From Desulfuromonas sp. TF (GTDB lineage: Bacteria > Desulfobacterota > Desulfuromonadia > Desulfuromonadales > ATBO01), in the NCBI RefSeq assembly GCF_000472285.1, contig NZ_KI421424.1, forward strand, positions 4,154 through 68,153: 64,000 nucleotides of DNA, written 5' to 3'. The notes beneath the pieces were generated by a model. It saw nothing but the letters and a program-made list of their open reading frames with translations, did not search any database and was not told the origin of the DNA. Of this stretch, positions 54,268 to 63,428 are shown piece after piece (the first letter of the stretch is position 1; each line of letters begins with the position of its first letter). A program made the translations under genes and the position numbers.

Positions 54268-56775
54268 TTAACCGCCACTTGAAGTCAAGGGAAACAGGAG
54301 GGTGAAGGAACTCCCATGCCCGGGACGGCTTTCAACTTCGATGCGTCCGCCATGCTCAGAGACGATGTTATGAGTGATAGACAGCCCCAGGCCGGTCCCC
54401 TCCCCCTTGCTGGTATAAAAGGGTTCGAAGATCAGAGGAATGCGTTCCGGAGCCATGCCTTCTCCGGTATCCCGAACCATTATCAGGATATTTTCCCCTT
54501 CCTTTCGGGCGGTGACCGTAAGGGTGCCGCCGCTGGGCATGGCCTCGAGGGCATTGGTGAAAAGGTTGAGAAACGCCTGCTTCAATTTGCTTTGATCGAG
54601 CATCAGGGGGGAAAGGTCTTCGGCAATGAGCTCAACCAGTTCGATCCCGCTCTGCTGGCACTGCTTCTTGATAAAAAAGAGACTATCCCCGAGCACGGCG
54701 CCCACATCGCCGGGCTCCAGTTTGATCTGGGGCTGGGAAGCAAAGTTGAGCAATTCACCGACCAGGCGCTCCAGGCGCTCCATCTCCCCCAAGGCCCGGC
54801 GGATCAGCACCTGATCCCCGGTCTGGCCGATGAGTCGGTCATGAAGTTCATCCAGCAACAGACTGATTCCTGTCAAGGGATTGCGGACCTCGTGGGCAAT
54901 CCCGGCGGAGAGCCGCCCCAGGGATGCAAGACGTTCCATTCTTTCCATGCGCTGGCGGAGATTGACCCTTTCGGTGAGATCTTCAACAGCCAGAATGCGT
55001 CCGCCCTCGTCACCGAAGGTCAGGGGAAGAAGCGCAATCCTGAAGGTCAGGTTCTTTTCGTTGCGCTCCAAGTCGACATAACGGCTCCAGTGTCCCTGTT
55101 CTTTCTGAAGGTCGACATCCTCCAGGGCCTGCAGTATTTCGGGCCAGTCGGTGAACAGATCCGAAAGCGGGGCGGAGACGAGGGAGCCATCCAGGCCGAG
55201 GATGCGGCATGCTGGGCCATTGACCGATGTGACATCACCACGGGCATCCAGCGTCAGAATGCCGGTTTCAATATTTTCGACGATCGTCTCCTTGAAATTG
55301 CGCTCCCGGAAGATCTCCTTACGGGAGCGGCGCAGGGCCTCAAAGGTCTTCAGTAGTTTTGCCCGCCGGGAATTGAGTTCTCCGGCCATGGCATTAAAAG
55401 ATTCAGTCAACTGCCCCACCTCGTCATGAGAGGTGACCACCACCCTGGTCGAGAGATTGCCACGGGCCATCTCCCGGGTCCCGATGATGAGCTGCATCAG
55501 AGGTTTAGTAATGCTTCGCGAAAGAAGGTAGGCGGCAAAAAGGACCAGAAAACCTGTCAAGGCGATCAGACCCCATGTCTGCCCGACAAACTGGGTGAAT
55601 TTCTTCCGGATAAGAACCGATGCCTCCAGGGCAGGCCTATGAAAGTTCTCGACCTCCGCGCCGATGGTAATCCCCCCGAAGATACCATGGCGCCGGTAAT
55701 CGCCGCCATGGTAAGGGATAGGAGCAAAGGCCATGATTTTCTGAGAACCGCCGACATTGGTGACATCGACCACCCCGGATCTGCCGGAGAGGACCTCCTC
55801 GGCCACAACCGGGTAATTGGGATGAATAAACCCGGCAAAAGGGAGATTGTAGGGGATGATCCCCTTCTTCACCACTTCCGGCGACGAACTGGAGGTATAG
55901 GGAGGAACCAGCTTACCCCTTCGGTCCAGCCCCCGGATGTCCCAGTATTTTGGATGAGTGATGATCCAGCCTTCGTCATCGAACATGAAGGAATAATTGC
56001 CGCTGTCATAAGAGGGGAAAAGGACGTGATTTTCCGCGGTCGGGATAATGTGCTGGGTAAACTCCATCAGGTGGCGATGATCAAGGGAGAGAACCACGAC
56101 TCCGGAGACTTCCCCGGACCGGTCCCGCACGGGCATGGCGAACCGGACGACTCCGACATAGGAGACGCCCTCCACGGCCAGCTCCGGTGTGGACGCCCCC
56201 TGGAGCTGCTGCTCCTTGTCGACATGCCAGCCGGTGACGTGGGAAACGTACACCTCGCCCGGTGGAAGCTCTCTGGCCTCGATAAAGTAGGTTTCGGTCA
56301 GGTAGGTCGTATTGGCCGGATCCGAGAGATCGCGCAGAGGACCCGCGGCACGGTCGCCGACCACGCGCAGCCGCTCTTTTCCGTCTGCTCCGATGAAAGC
56401 CAGCTCGCTATAAAGGGGAACGGCCTCCCGCACCTCCACAGGAGCATCGTTTGTCCCGTCGCGATACCAGATCTCGCGACGATGATTGCGACTGAAGGCG
56501 AGATACGTCTGCTCTTCCGGAGAGAGCAGGGCCAGTGTGCGCAGATCTTCTTCCGCCGAGCGAAGGAAGGTGCCCACCTCGCCGGCCACCATCTCCGCCC
56601 TGAGTTCCAGGGCGCGTGCAGCCTGCGTGTCGAGAGCTTCGGTCGCACTCTCCCTCAAAAGCGCTTCGACCGAGCGCAGACTCTGGATCGAGTTCAGGGC
56701 GAGCAGAACCAGGGGCGCCAGAGAGAGGACCAGAAAAGCAGTTAGAACTTTTTTATGGAGATTCAGGCGAAACAT
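54268..56775 (-). CDS. Cache-domain histidine kinase
   Basis: An 835-residue membrane kinase. A first membrane helix ([20 protein letters not shown]) is followed by a large periplasmic region of about 350 residues with dCache-type features ([26 protein letters not shown]). A second helix, a HAMP ([20 protein letters not shown]), a PAS ([20 protein letters not shown]), HisKA ([16 protein letters not shown]) and HATPase ([18 protein letters not shown]) follow. Cache kinases commonly sense organic acids, which fits regulation of the SLC13 transporter via the NtrC-type regulator. The 252-nt gap to that regulator has no gene. Confidence 0.92.
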   Translation of the reverse strand: MFRLNLHKKVLTAFLVLSLAPLVLLALNSIQSLRSVEALLRESATEALDTQAARALELRAEMVAGEVGTFLRSAEEDLRTLALLSPEEQTYLAFSRNHRREIWYRDGTNDAPVEVREAVPLYSELAFIGADGKERLRVVGDRAAGPLRDLSDPANTTYLTETYFIEARELPPGEVYVSHVTGWHVDKEQQLQGASTPELAVEGVSYVGVVRFAMPVRDRSGEVSGVVVLSLDHRHLMEFTQHIIPTAENHVLFPSYDSGNYSFMFDDEGWIITHPKYWDIRGLDRRGKLVPPYTSSSSPEVVKKGIIPYNLPFAGFIHPNYPVVAEEVLSGRSGVVDVTNVGGSQKIMAFAPIPYHGGDYRRHGIFGGITIGAEVENFHRPALEASVLIRKKFTQFVGQTWGLIALTGFLVLFAAYLLSRSITKPLMQLIIGTREMARGNLSTRVVVTSHDEVGQLTESFNAMAGELNSRRAKLLKTFEALRRSRKEIFRERNFKETIVENIETGILTLDARGDVTSVNGPACRILGLDGSLVSAPLSDLFTDWPEILQALEDVDLQKEQGHWSRYVDLERNEKNLTFRIALLPLTFGDEGGRILAVEDLTERVNLRQRMERMERLASLGRLSAGIAHEVRNPLTGISLLLDELHDRLIGQTGDQVLIRRALGEMERLERLVGELLNFASQPQIKLEPGDVGAVLGDSLFFIKKQCQQSGIELVELIAEDLSPLMLDQSKLKQAFLNLFTNALEAMPSGGTLTVTARKEGENILIMVRDTGEGMAPERIPLIFEPFYTSKGEGTGLGLSITHNIVSEHGGRIEVESRPGHGSSFTLLFPLTSSGG

Positions 56776-56863
56776 GCGTGATTATAGCAGAAAACGAGGC
56801 TGGATTAAAAGCTTAGGAGCGGCGCAGAGATGCTGGGGAAAACCGGGATGGAAAAAGTCTTGA

Positions 56864-57100
56864 TCAAGTTTCGCGTCGGAACTCTTCAAGAATATGCCTT
56901 GAGTTAACGGCCAGGGGCAATAACCGTTGATGCTTATTGAGGACATGATCCAGAGACGGGCCATCATTGATGATCACATCGTCGGAAGTGAAGTAGGTTT
57001 TGGCGACATGACTGCCGTCAGGTCGGCAGAACACCAGGACTTCGTAGTCGCGTCCTGCAATATTGAAGTGGCTTCTGTGAACAAGATTCTCGGTATCCAT
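56864..57100 (-). CDS. Small hypothetical protein
   Basis: A 78-residue frame starting at ATG 57100 (MDTENLVHRSHFNIAGRDYE), with an alternating beta pattern and an alpha C-terminus ending EEFRRET. The open frame extends upstream to a TTG at 57229, giving 121 residues, and the true start is uncertain. The sequence is not a known family to me. It lies just beyond the terminator of the polyprenyl synthase gene. Confidence 0.55.
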   Translation of the reverse strand: MDTENLVHRSHFNIAGRDYEVLVFCRPDGSHVAKTYFTSDDVIINDGPSLDHVLNKHQRLLPLAVNSRHILEEFRRET

Positions 57101-57229
57101 AGCATTTCTCGCTTGGCGGAGCAGAGTGTCCGGTAAATTTTTCCCGTAACCGGAATACACATGAGCAAATTCTGAGCCAACATCATCGCGCGAATCCACA
57201 GTCTTGGAATCCTCTGTTTTCTCACACAA

Positions 57230-57271
57230 AAAAGAATCGCCCCTCCGGCCTGATTCGGGCGAAGGGGCGAT
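57230..57271 (-). terminator. Terminator of the polyprenyl synthase gene
   Basis: ATCGCCCCT/AGGGGCGAT stem (57236-57244, 57263-57271) followed on the minus strand by TTCTTTTTT. Confidence 0.85.
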
Positions 57272-57313
57272 ATAACTAAGCTCGACTAAGTCAAATAACA
57301 GGAAAATTCCAGC

Positions 57314-58282
57314 TTACTTGCGCCGGTCCACCGCATAATCGGCCAAACTGAAAAGGGCCTCTTTTTCAGGTCCATCCGGGAAAACGTCCAGGCGTCTCTT
57401 GGCCATTGTCACCAGTTCCCGGGCGCGCGAGCGGGTATAGTCAATACCCTTGCAGCGTTCTATCAGGTCGATGACATAGGCGAAATCATCAGAAGTCAAC
57501 TCCTCCTTCTCGACGATTTCGGCCACCCTCTTCCGCTCCTCGGCATCGCAATGCCGCAGAGCGTGAATCAGCGGAAGCGTCATCTTGCCCTCCGCCAGAT
57601 CGTGCCCCTTCGCCTTGCCGAATTCGGACTGATCAGCCACATAGTCCAGGGCGTCATCCATAAACTGGAAAGCGATACCGAGTTCCAGTCCGAATTCTGA
57701 AAGCGCCGCTTCCTGCTGCGGAGTCACCTGACCCAGAATGCCGCCGCATTGACAGGCGGCAGCGATCAAGATGGCCGTCTTGTTCCGCACGACTGAGATG
57801 TAGCTGTCCTCATCCAGATCGAGGTCGCAGGTGTTGATGAGTTGAAGAACCTCTCCTTCAGCCATCATGGTGGTGGCGTCGGAGAGGACTTCGAGAATCT
57901 GCAGATTGCCGCCACGGACCATGATGGAGAACGACTTTGCAAAGAGAAAATCGCCCACAAGAACTGAAGCCTCGTTGCCCCAGACGGCATTGGCCGAAGC
58001 ATTCCCCCGCCGCAGTATGGCGCTGTCAACAACGTCGTCATGCAGCAATGTCGCAGTATGGATAAACTCCACGACACTGGCCAGGCCGATGTGATAATCT
58101 CCCCGGTATCCTCCCAGACGGGAACAAAGCAGAAGAAGCATCGGCCGGATACGTTTGCCGCCGCTGGCAAGGACATACTCTCCGACCTTGCGAATCAAGG
58201 CGACTTCAGAGGTCAAGTCCTTTTTAAACTGAGCCTCGACCCTGATCAGATCGTCGTCTAATAATGCCAGGACTTTATCCAT
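57314..58282 (-). CDS. ispB: Polyprenyl (octaprenyl-type) diphosphate synthase
   Basis: A 322-residue trans-prenyltransferase with first Asp-rich motif LLHDDVVDSAILRRG and second FQFMDDALDYVA, plus GGKRIRPM. It makes the isoprenoid chain of menaquinone or ubiquinone. The residues before the first Asp motif (FIHTAT) are not bulky, consistent with a long product, but chain length cannot be read by eye. Its promoter is at 58321-58349 and it stands alone. Confidence 0.93.
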   Translation of the reverse strand: MDKVLALLDDDLIRVEAQFKKDLTSEVALIRKVGEYVLASGGKRIRPMLLLLCSRLGGYRGDYHIGLASVVEFIHTATLLHDDVVDSAILRRGNASANAVWGNEASVLVGDFLFAKSFSIMVRGGNLQILEVLSDATTMMAEGEVLQLINTCDLDLDEDSYISVVRNKTAILIAAACQCGGILGQVTPQQEAALSEFGLELGIAFQFMDDALDYVADQSEFGKAKGHDLAEGKMTLPLIHALRHCDAEERKRVAEIVEKEELTSDDFAYVIDLIERCKGIDYTRSRARELVTMAKRRLDVFPDGPEKEALFSLADYAVDRRK

Positions 58283-58320
58283 CGAAACACAAGTATCCTT
58301 TTAGAGGGAAAATCTATCAC

Positions 58321-58349
58321 ATCCTAAAGATCGGTTGATCTGTTGTCAA
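58321..58349 (-). promoter_or_regulatory. ispB promoter with palindromic spacer
   Basis: Minus strand TTGACA (58344-58349), 17 nt, TAGGAT (58321-58326). The spacer holds the palindrome AGATC-GGTT-GATCT (58328-58341). The rest of 58283-58703 contains a 14-bp direct repeat (AGATTTGCTCAAGC at 58485; AGATTTGCCCAAGC at 58503), the ccoN promoter, and no convincing gene. Confidence 0.65.
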
Positions 58350-58637
58350 AACATTTTTAAGTTGCGGCGCCGGATCTCGCCTTCCCGCATCCGAAGTGAG
58401 GCAACCTTTCACAGGTCTTTCAGACGCCGATTCTTACCTCAGCATCCATTGGGGGCATGATAGAGGAGGGCAGATGAAGTGTCAAGATTTGCTCAAGCGA
58501 GCAGATTTGCCCAAGCTAACAATACTCGTTTTTTATCATCTTCTCTTTTTTTATTTGACAGATGTCGATATGAAAATTATATTTATGACCAAGTTTGTAA
58601 TAAATTGGATCGGATTCATAATTCCTGCTCAGGATTT

Positions 58638-58665
58638 TTGACAGAGCCTTCCATCCATCTATAAT
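58638..58665 (+). promoter_or_regulatory. Sigma-70 promoter of the cbb3 oxidase operon
   Basis: TTGACA (58638-58643) and TATAAT (58660-58665), both perfect, 16-nt spacer, 38 nt before the ccoN start. No FNR-type TTGAT-N4-ATCAA site was found nearby. Confidence 0.8.
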
Positions 58666-58703
58666 TAGTCATTTGGAGATTTCTTTTCGCAAAGGAGGCG
58701 TTC

Positions 58704-60107
58704 ATGGAGAATCCGGCGTACAATAGCGCCATCGTCAAGAGCTTCGTTCACTGGAGCATTCTGTGGGGCCTGGTGGCTATTCTGGTGGGCGTGCTTATTT
58801 CCTTCCAGATGGTCGAGCCCGCCCTCAACTTCCCCCCCTATTTCACTTACGGCCGGCTGCGCCCCGTACATACCAATGCAGGCATTTTCGGCTGGGCTAT
58901 CGGCAGCTTTTTCGCCACCTTCCTTTACATGGTCCAGCGTCTCTGCCGACGCCCCCTCTGGAGCGATCGCCTCGCCCGCTTTCAGCTCTGGTTCTTCAAC
59001 GCCACCATCATTGTCGCCGCAATAACCCTTTTGCTGGGATATTCCACCAGCAAGGAATACCATGAACTCGAGTGGCCGGTGGACATCATGGTCGTCGTCC
59101 TGTGGGTGGCGTTCGCTGTAAACATCATCATGACCATCATGAAGCGACACGAAGAGCAGATGTACATCTCGCTCTGGTTCATGCTCGCCTCCATCGTGGG
59201 AGTGGCCGTCCTTTACCTGGTGAATGCCGCCGAGGTGCCGGTGTCCCTTTTCAAATCCTACTCAGCCTACGCCGGGACCAACGACGCCAACGTTCAATGG
59301 TGGTACGGCCACAATGCCGTGGCCATGGTTCTTACTGCTCCCCCTCTGGCGGTCTTCTACTACTTCCTCCCCAAATCGACGGGGGTCCCCATCTACAGCC
59401 ACCGCCTCGGAATCATCGCCTTCTGGAGCCTGATCTTCATGTATCTCTGGACCGGCGCCCACCATCTGCTGTGGACCCCGGTCCCCGACTGGATTCAGAC
59501 TCTGGCCATGGCCTTCTCGATCATGCTCATCGCCCCCTCCTGGGGTTCGGTCTTCAACGGGTATCTCTCCATGCGGGGACAATGGCACCAGATGCGCGAG
59601 AATTACCTGGTCAAGTTCCTCATCCTCGGCATCACCTTCTACGGCCTCCAGACCCTCCAGGGTCCCCTCCAGGCCGTTCGATCCTTCTCCGCCTTTATCC
59701 ACTACACCGACTGGGTTCCCGGGCACGTCCACATGGGGACCCTCGGCTGGGTTTCGCTGGTCATGTTCGCCGCCATCTACTACCTGGCGCCGCGCATCTA
59801 CAACCGGGAACTCTACAGCATTCCCCTGGCGAACCTGCATTTCTGGCTGGTGCTGGTCGGCCAGCTTCTCTACTCCGTGAGCATGTGGATGGCCGGCGTG
59901 CAGCAGGCCGGCATGTGGCATGCTCTCAATCCGGACGGCAGCCTCTCCTACTCCTTCATGGAGACCCTGATCGAAATGTATCCCTACTGGTGGGCCCGGG
60001 CCATCAGCGGAGTGATCTATCTCGCCGGAGTCGGGATCTTCATCTACAACCTGGCCATGACGGCCCGCAAGGAGGAGCCCCTTTCCTCCACGGCGAAACA
60101 GGCATGA
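58704..60107 (+). CDS. ccoN: cbb3-type cytochrome oxidase subunit I
   Basis: A 467-residue CcoN with about 12 membrane helices. Haem and CuB ligand regions are visible: HTNAGIFGWAIG, WWYGHNAVAMV, WTGAHHLLWTPVP and GHVHMGTLGWV. It reduces oxygen to water with high affinity at the haem b3-CuB site and pumps protons. The AAAGGAGG ribosome binding site is 5 nt before the ATG. It heads the operon with ccoO 16 nt behind. Confidence 0.97.
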   Translation: MENPAYNSAIVKSFVHWSILWGLVAILVGVLISFQMVEPALNFPPYFTYGRLRPVHTNAGIFGWAIGSFFATFLYMVQRLCRRPLWSDRLARFQLWFFNATIIVAAITLLLGYSTSKEYHELEWPVDIMVVVLWVAFAVNIIMTIMKRHEEQMYISLWFMLASIVGVAVLYLVNAAEVPVSLFKSYSAYAGTNDANVQWWYGHNAVAMVLTAPPLAVFYYFLPKSTGVPIYSHRLGIIAFWSLIFMYLWTGAHHLLWTPVPDWIQTLAMAFSIMLIAPSWGSVFNGYLSMRGQWHQMRENYLVKFLILGITFYGLQTLQGPLQAVRSFSAFIHYTDWVPGHVHMGTLGWVSLVMFAAIYYLAPRIYNRELYSIPLANLHFWLVLVGQLLYSVSMWMAGVQQAGMWHALNPDGSLSYSFMETLIEMYPYWWARAISGVIYLAGVGIFIYNLAMTARKEEPLSSTAKQA

Positions 60108-60123
60108 GGGAGGAGGGACGCAC

Positions 60124-60993
60124 ATGATTTTCTGGGAGAAGAAACCCGTTGTTTTTCTGCTGCTGGCGACCGCCGCTATCTCGGTCGGGACCATTGTCAC
60201 CATGGTCCTGCCTTTCGCCTGGGTCAACACCGAGACGGACCGCATCGAATCGGTCACGCCCTATACCCCCCTGGAGCAGGAAGGACGCGACGTTTATATT
60301 CGCGAGGGGTGCAACAACTGTCATACCCAGACGGTCCGTCCGCTGGTAGCCGAAGTGCTTCGATACGGAGATTACTCCAAGTCGGGCGAATTCCTCTACG
60401 ATCGGCCTCATCTCTGGGGCTCGCGGCGCACGGGCCCGGATCTCGCCCGTATCGGCGGCAAATATCCCGACGCCTGGCACGAGCAGCACATGAAAGACCC
60501 CCAGTCGATGGTGCCCAGATCGAACATGCCCGAGTACGGATTTCTGGCGGAAACCGCCATCGACACCGCCTACACCCGGCGCAAGATGAAGGTGCTCGGT
60601 TTCCCCTTCACCGAAGCGCAGATCGAGGACCTGCGGAGCAAAACCGAACTCGACGCCATGATCGCCTATCTGCAGAAGCTGGGCAGCGACATCCCCTGGC
60701 GCGAAGCGGCCCGCGTGGAGATCGTCGGCGAACTGACCAATCCCTTCCAGGGGGATTCCTCGGTCATTCCCGCGGGCCGGTCTCTGTACGAAACGCACTG
60801 CGCCGCCTGCCACGGCGAAGACCTGACCGGGGGGATCGGATCGGACATCAGCGATGTCGACATGTCTGACGCCGACCTCTACGAAATCATCTTCAACGGC
60901 ATCCCCGAAGCCGGCATGCCGGATTTCGCTACCTTGGGCTCCGATCGGGTCTGGAAGCTGGTTTCTTTTGTCAAATCCCAGAAGAGGCACTGA
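60124..60993 (+). CDS. ccoO: CcoO fused to an extra cytochrome c domain
   Basis: A 289-residue protein. Residues 1-205 are CcoO: one membrane anchor, then haem site CNNCHTQTVRPLV and axial-Met region SNMPEYGFL. Residues 210-289 are a second class I cytochrome c domain (CAACHGEDLTGG, with Met in EAGMPDFA). Normal CcoO ends before the second domain. The operon's CcoP is correspondingly single-haem, so the total of three c haems is kept. The electron-transfer path from donor to CcoN is inferred to be unchanged. Confidence 0.93.
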   Translation: MIFWEKKPVVFLLLATAAISVGTIVTMVLPFAWVNTETDRIESVTPYTPLEQEGRDVYIREGCNNCHTQTVRPLVAEVLRYGDYSKSGEFLYDRPHLWGSRRTGPDLARIGGKYPDAWHEQHMKDPQSMVPRSNMPEYGFLAETAIDTAYTRRKMKVLGFPFTEAQIEDLRSKTELDAMIAYLQKLGSDIPWREAARVEIVGELTNPFQGDSSVIPAGRSLYETHCAACHGEDLTGGIGSDISDVDMSDADLYEIIFNGIPEAGMPDFATLGSDRVWKLVSFVKSQKRH

Positions 60994-61133
60994 TGGACTG
61001 GGCTTCGCTGCTCTATCTCGGAATCACCGTCGGACTCTTAATCGTCTTTGCGCTCATCGTGGTGCGTACCTGCAGCCGCAAACGCAAGAACAAGCTGGAA
61101 GAACCCAAACACCGGATGCTCGACGACGAATAA
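60993..61133 (+). CDS. ccoQ: CcoQ-like small subunit
   Basis: A 46-residue protein with one membrane helix (LLYLGITVGLLIVFALIVV) and a basic then acidic tail ending MLDDE, as in CcoQ/FixQ. CcoQ stabilises the assembled complex. Its ATG overlaps the ccoO stop (TGATG), and it fits between ccoO and ccoP as in other cbb3 operons. Confidence 0.88.
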   Translation: MDWASLLYLGITVGLLIVFALIVVRTCSRKRKNKLEEPKHRMLDDE

Positions 61134-61152
61134 TCCTGGGAGGAAACACGCC

Positions 61153-61662
61153 ATGCCGATGCTCGACCAGCATGAACATAAACACGCCGTCCACAATTTC
61201 GACGGGATCATCGAAAACCGGGTGCAATCTCCACCGCCCTATTTTACCGTTCTTTTCTACGGCCTGATCCTCTGGGGGGTCGTCTTCAGCGCCTATTTTC
61301 TTCTTTCGGGCTGGAGTTCCGAAGAGGAATTCCGGCAGGATATGGCGGCTCACCGGGAACAGGCCGCGGCCCGGAGGACCGATCCCGAACAAGGGAAGGT
61401 TCCCGCGGCCATGGCGACAGAGGACGTCTCCGGGAAAGAGCTTTTTGCCGCCCATTGCGCGGCATGCCACGGCGCCGCCGGCGAAGGAGGAATCGGTCCC
61501 GATCTGACCGCCTCCGACTACGCCTACGGCAGCAGCCCCGAGGCGATCCGGACCTCGATCGCCGAGGGACGCCCGGGCGGCATGCCGGGATTCGGGACTC
61601 AGCTCTCCGGCGAGAAGATCGAGGCTCTTGCCGAATTTGTCGTAAGCCTGAAGAAAAAATGA
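61153..61662 (+). CDS. ccoP: CcoP with one haem c domain
   Basis: A 169-residue CcoP. The N-terminal HNFDGIIENR segment and a single membrane helix (FTVLFYGLILWGVVFSAYF) are typical, followed by one cytochrome c domain (CAACHGAAGEGG, Met in GGMPGFG). Usual CcoP has two haem domains; the other seems to be the extra domain on CcoO here. The ATG at 61153 has AGGAAA 9 nt upstream. Confidence 0.93.
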   Translation: MPMLDQHEHKHAVHNFDGIIENRVQSPPPYFTVLFYGLILWGVVFSAYFLLSGWSSEEEFRQDMAAHREQAAARRTDPEQGKVPAAMATEDVSGKELFAAHCAACHGAAGEGGIGPDLTASDYAYGSSPEAIRTSIAEGRPGGMPGFGTQLSGEKIEALAEFVVSLKKK

Positions 61663-61677
61663 CAACCAATCGTGAGG

Positions 61678-61705
61678 CTCACCCCTCACCCCTCATGCCT
61701 TACCT
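61678..61705. repeat. Heptamer tandem tract
   Basis: CTCACCC, CTCACCC, CTCATGC, CTTACCT: a 7-nt-period tract in the ccoP-ccoG gap. Confidence 0.6.
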
Positions 61706-61714
61706 TTTGAGCCC

Positions 61715-62974
61715 ATGCCGCTGACCACTCCCAGACTCACAGGTCCCTGGCGGAGGCGCTTTCAATGGACGGCGACCCTGACGGTCCTGGCGGTCCCCTT
61801 CGTCCGTATAGGCGGCCGCAGCCTGCTGCTCGTCGATCTTCCCTCCCGGACCCTGGAGGCGGGGGGGCGGATCTTTCGCATCGAGGAGCTTTACCTTCTC
61901 CTGCTTCTCTGCCTGGCTCTGGTGCTCTTCTTTCTTCTGGCAACCCTGGTGCTTGGCCGCGTCTGGTGCGGATGGGCCTGCCCCCAGACCACCCTGTCCG
62001 ATGCGGCCGAATGGTGGGGACGCCGGATCGGCCTGCAGGTCACCCCCCGCGACATGCGGGGGCCGGCCGGTCGCAAGGCACTCCTTCATGCCGGATATCT
62101 TTTTCTGGCCCTTCTGGCCGGCGCGAATCTGGTGTGGTATTTTGTCTCGCCCTACGATTTTTTCCCGCGCCTGGCCTTCGGCAGGCTCGGCGCCGCTTCC
62201 TTTGCCTCCTGGATGATCATCACCGGAGCGGTCTATCTCGATCTGGCCCTGCTGCGCCGGCTGCTCTGCCGCGACTTCTGCCCCTACGGCCGCTTCCAGA
62301 GCGCCCTGGTCGACGCGGGCACCCTAAACTTGCGCTTTCACCCCGACGAGGCGCACCGCTGCATCCGCTGCGGCTCGTGCGTCCGCGCCTGTCCCACGGG
62401 GATCGACATTCGCCAGGGCGACCAGGTGGAATGCATCAACTGCGGCCGCTGTCTCGATGCCTGCCGCGAGGTGATGGCCTCTCGCAACCAGCCCGGGATC
62501 ATCCGCTACACATTCGGCCGGGAAGGCAAAGGGGTGTGGGCCATCCTGAACGCGCGCACCCTGCTGGTGGCTGCCCTGTTCACGGCCGTTTCCACATTTA
62601 CGGTGGTGGCAGTGGCTTACCGGCCGACCGCCAGTTTCAAACTGCAGCGCTCCGCCAGCGCTTCCAGCCGCCCCCTTCCTGGAGGGGAACTGGCCACCTT
62701 CTTCACGGCCTATCTCAGCAACCGGGGAGCAGGCGACGAGACCTTCACTCTTTCGGCCCACCGGGACGAGACTGTCCTCGAACTCAAGGGCCCGACACAC
62801 GGCATCACGCTGTCAACCGGCGAGCGTCGGCGGCTCGATTTTGCCGTCGTCTCCCCGGAGCCGCCGGCGGATCAGTCTTTCCCTATCCATTTTTTCGTGA
62901 CCGACTCCCGCGGCAGGGTCGTCGCCCGCGCCGGGGCCACCCTTTCCGCACCGAAGGACATGCCTCATGAATGA
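61715..62974 (+). CDS. ccoG: CcoG/RdxA membrane Fe-S protein
   Basis: A 419-residue CcoG. About five membrane helices include the conserved WCGWACPQTT. Two 4Fe-4S motifs follow: CIRCGSCVRACPTGID and CINCGRCLDACREVM. The C-terminus is the periplasmic Ig-like FixG domain (FFTAYLSNRGAGDETF). CcoG is a cupric reductase that supports CuB delivery to cbb3 oxidase. Its end overlaps the ccoH start by 8 nt. Confidence 0.94.
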   Translation: MPLTTPRLTGPWRRRFQWTATLTVLAVPFVRIGGRSLLLVDLPSRTLEAGGRIFRIEELYLLLLLCLALVLFFLLATLVLGRVWCGWACPQTTLSDAAEWWGRRIGLQVTPRDMRGPAGRKALLHAGYLFLALLAGANLVWYFVSPYDFFPRLAFGRLGAASFASWMIITGAVYLDLALLRRLLCRDFCPYGRFQSALVDAGTLNLRFHPDEAHRCIRCGSCVRACPTGIDIRQGDQVECINCGRCLDACREVMASRNQPGIIRYTFGREGKGVWAILNARTLLVAALFTAVSTFTVVAVAYRPTASFKLQRSASASSRPLPGGELATFFTAYLSNRGAGDETFTLSAHRDETVLELKGPTHGITLSTGERRRLDFAVVSPEPPADQSFPIHFFVTDSRGRVVARAGATLSAPKDMPHE

Positions 62975-63425
62975 CGCTGCAAGGTCCACCCACTGGCCAA
63001 AAGTCATCATCGGCTTGATTCTCTTCTTCCTGCTCCTGACCGGCTGGTCGGTCTACCGGGCGGCAAAGGGAGTCAGCGAGGTGGCCAACCCCCGCTATTA
63101 CAGCCACGGCCTCAAGTACAACGATACCCTGATCGAGCAGGAGGCCGCCGCGGGCCTAGGCTGGCAGGTCGGCATCAGACTGGCCGACGGACGTATGGAA
63201 GTCCGCCTCACCGACCGGGACGGCCGGCCTGTGGTGCAGGCCCAGGCCGAAGTGGCGCTCTACCGGACTGATGCGAAGGAGCAGAGCCTCCTTCACCTTG
63301 CGGAAGAAAGCGCCGGCCTCTATGCCGCGGCCCTTCCGGAGGATCTTTCAGGAAGCCTCAGCGCCCGTCTGCAGATCACCCGCCTGGGCGCAGGACTTTC
63401 CCGCTCCCTCCTTCTGAACCTCTGA
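62967..63425 (+). CDS. ccoH: FixH/CcoH assembly protein
   Basis: A 152-residue protein with an N-terminal membrane helix (VIIGLILFFLLLTGWSVYRA) and a periplasmic Ig-like domain starting NPRYYSHGLKYNDTLI, the FixH signature. It helps assemble the cbb3 oxidase. It overlaps ccoG and is followed 3 nt later by ccoI. Confidence 0.9.
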   Translation: MNDAARSTHWPKVIIGLILFFLLLTGWSVYRAAKGVSEVANPRYYSHGLKYNDTLIEQEAAAGLGWQVGIRLADGRMEVRLTDRDGRPVVQAQAEVALYRTDAKEQSLLHLAEESAGLYAAALPEDLSGSLSARLQITRLGAGLSRSLLLNL

Positions 63426-63428
63426 ATC

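Noticed and set aside
58396-58641. An 81-codon ORF before ccoN
   Set aside because: Poor start context, AT-rich sequence and overlap with the ccoN promoter; judged non-coding.
58600-58703. FNR-type site ahead of the cbb3 operon
   Set aside because: No TTGAT-N4-ATCAA was found; the promoter looks like plain sigma-70.
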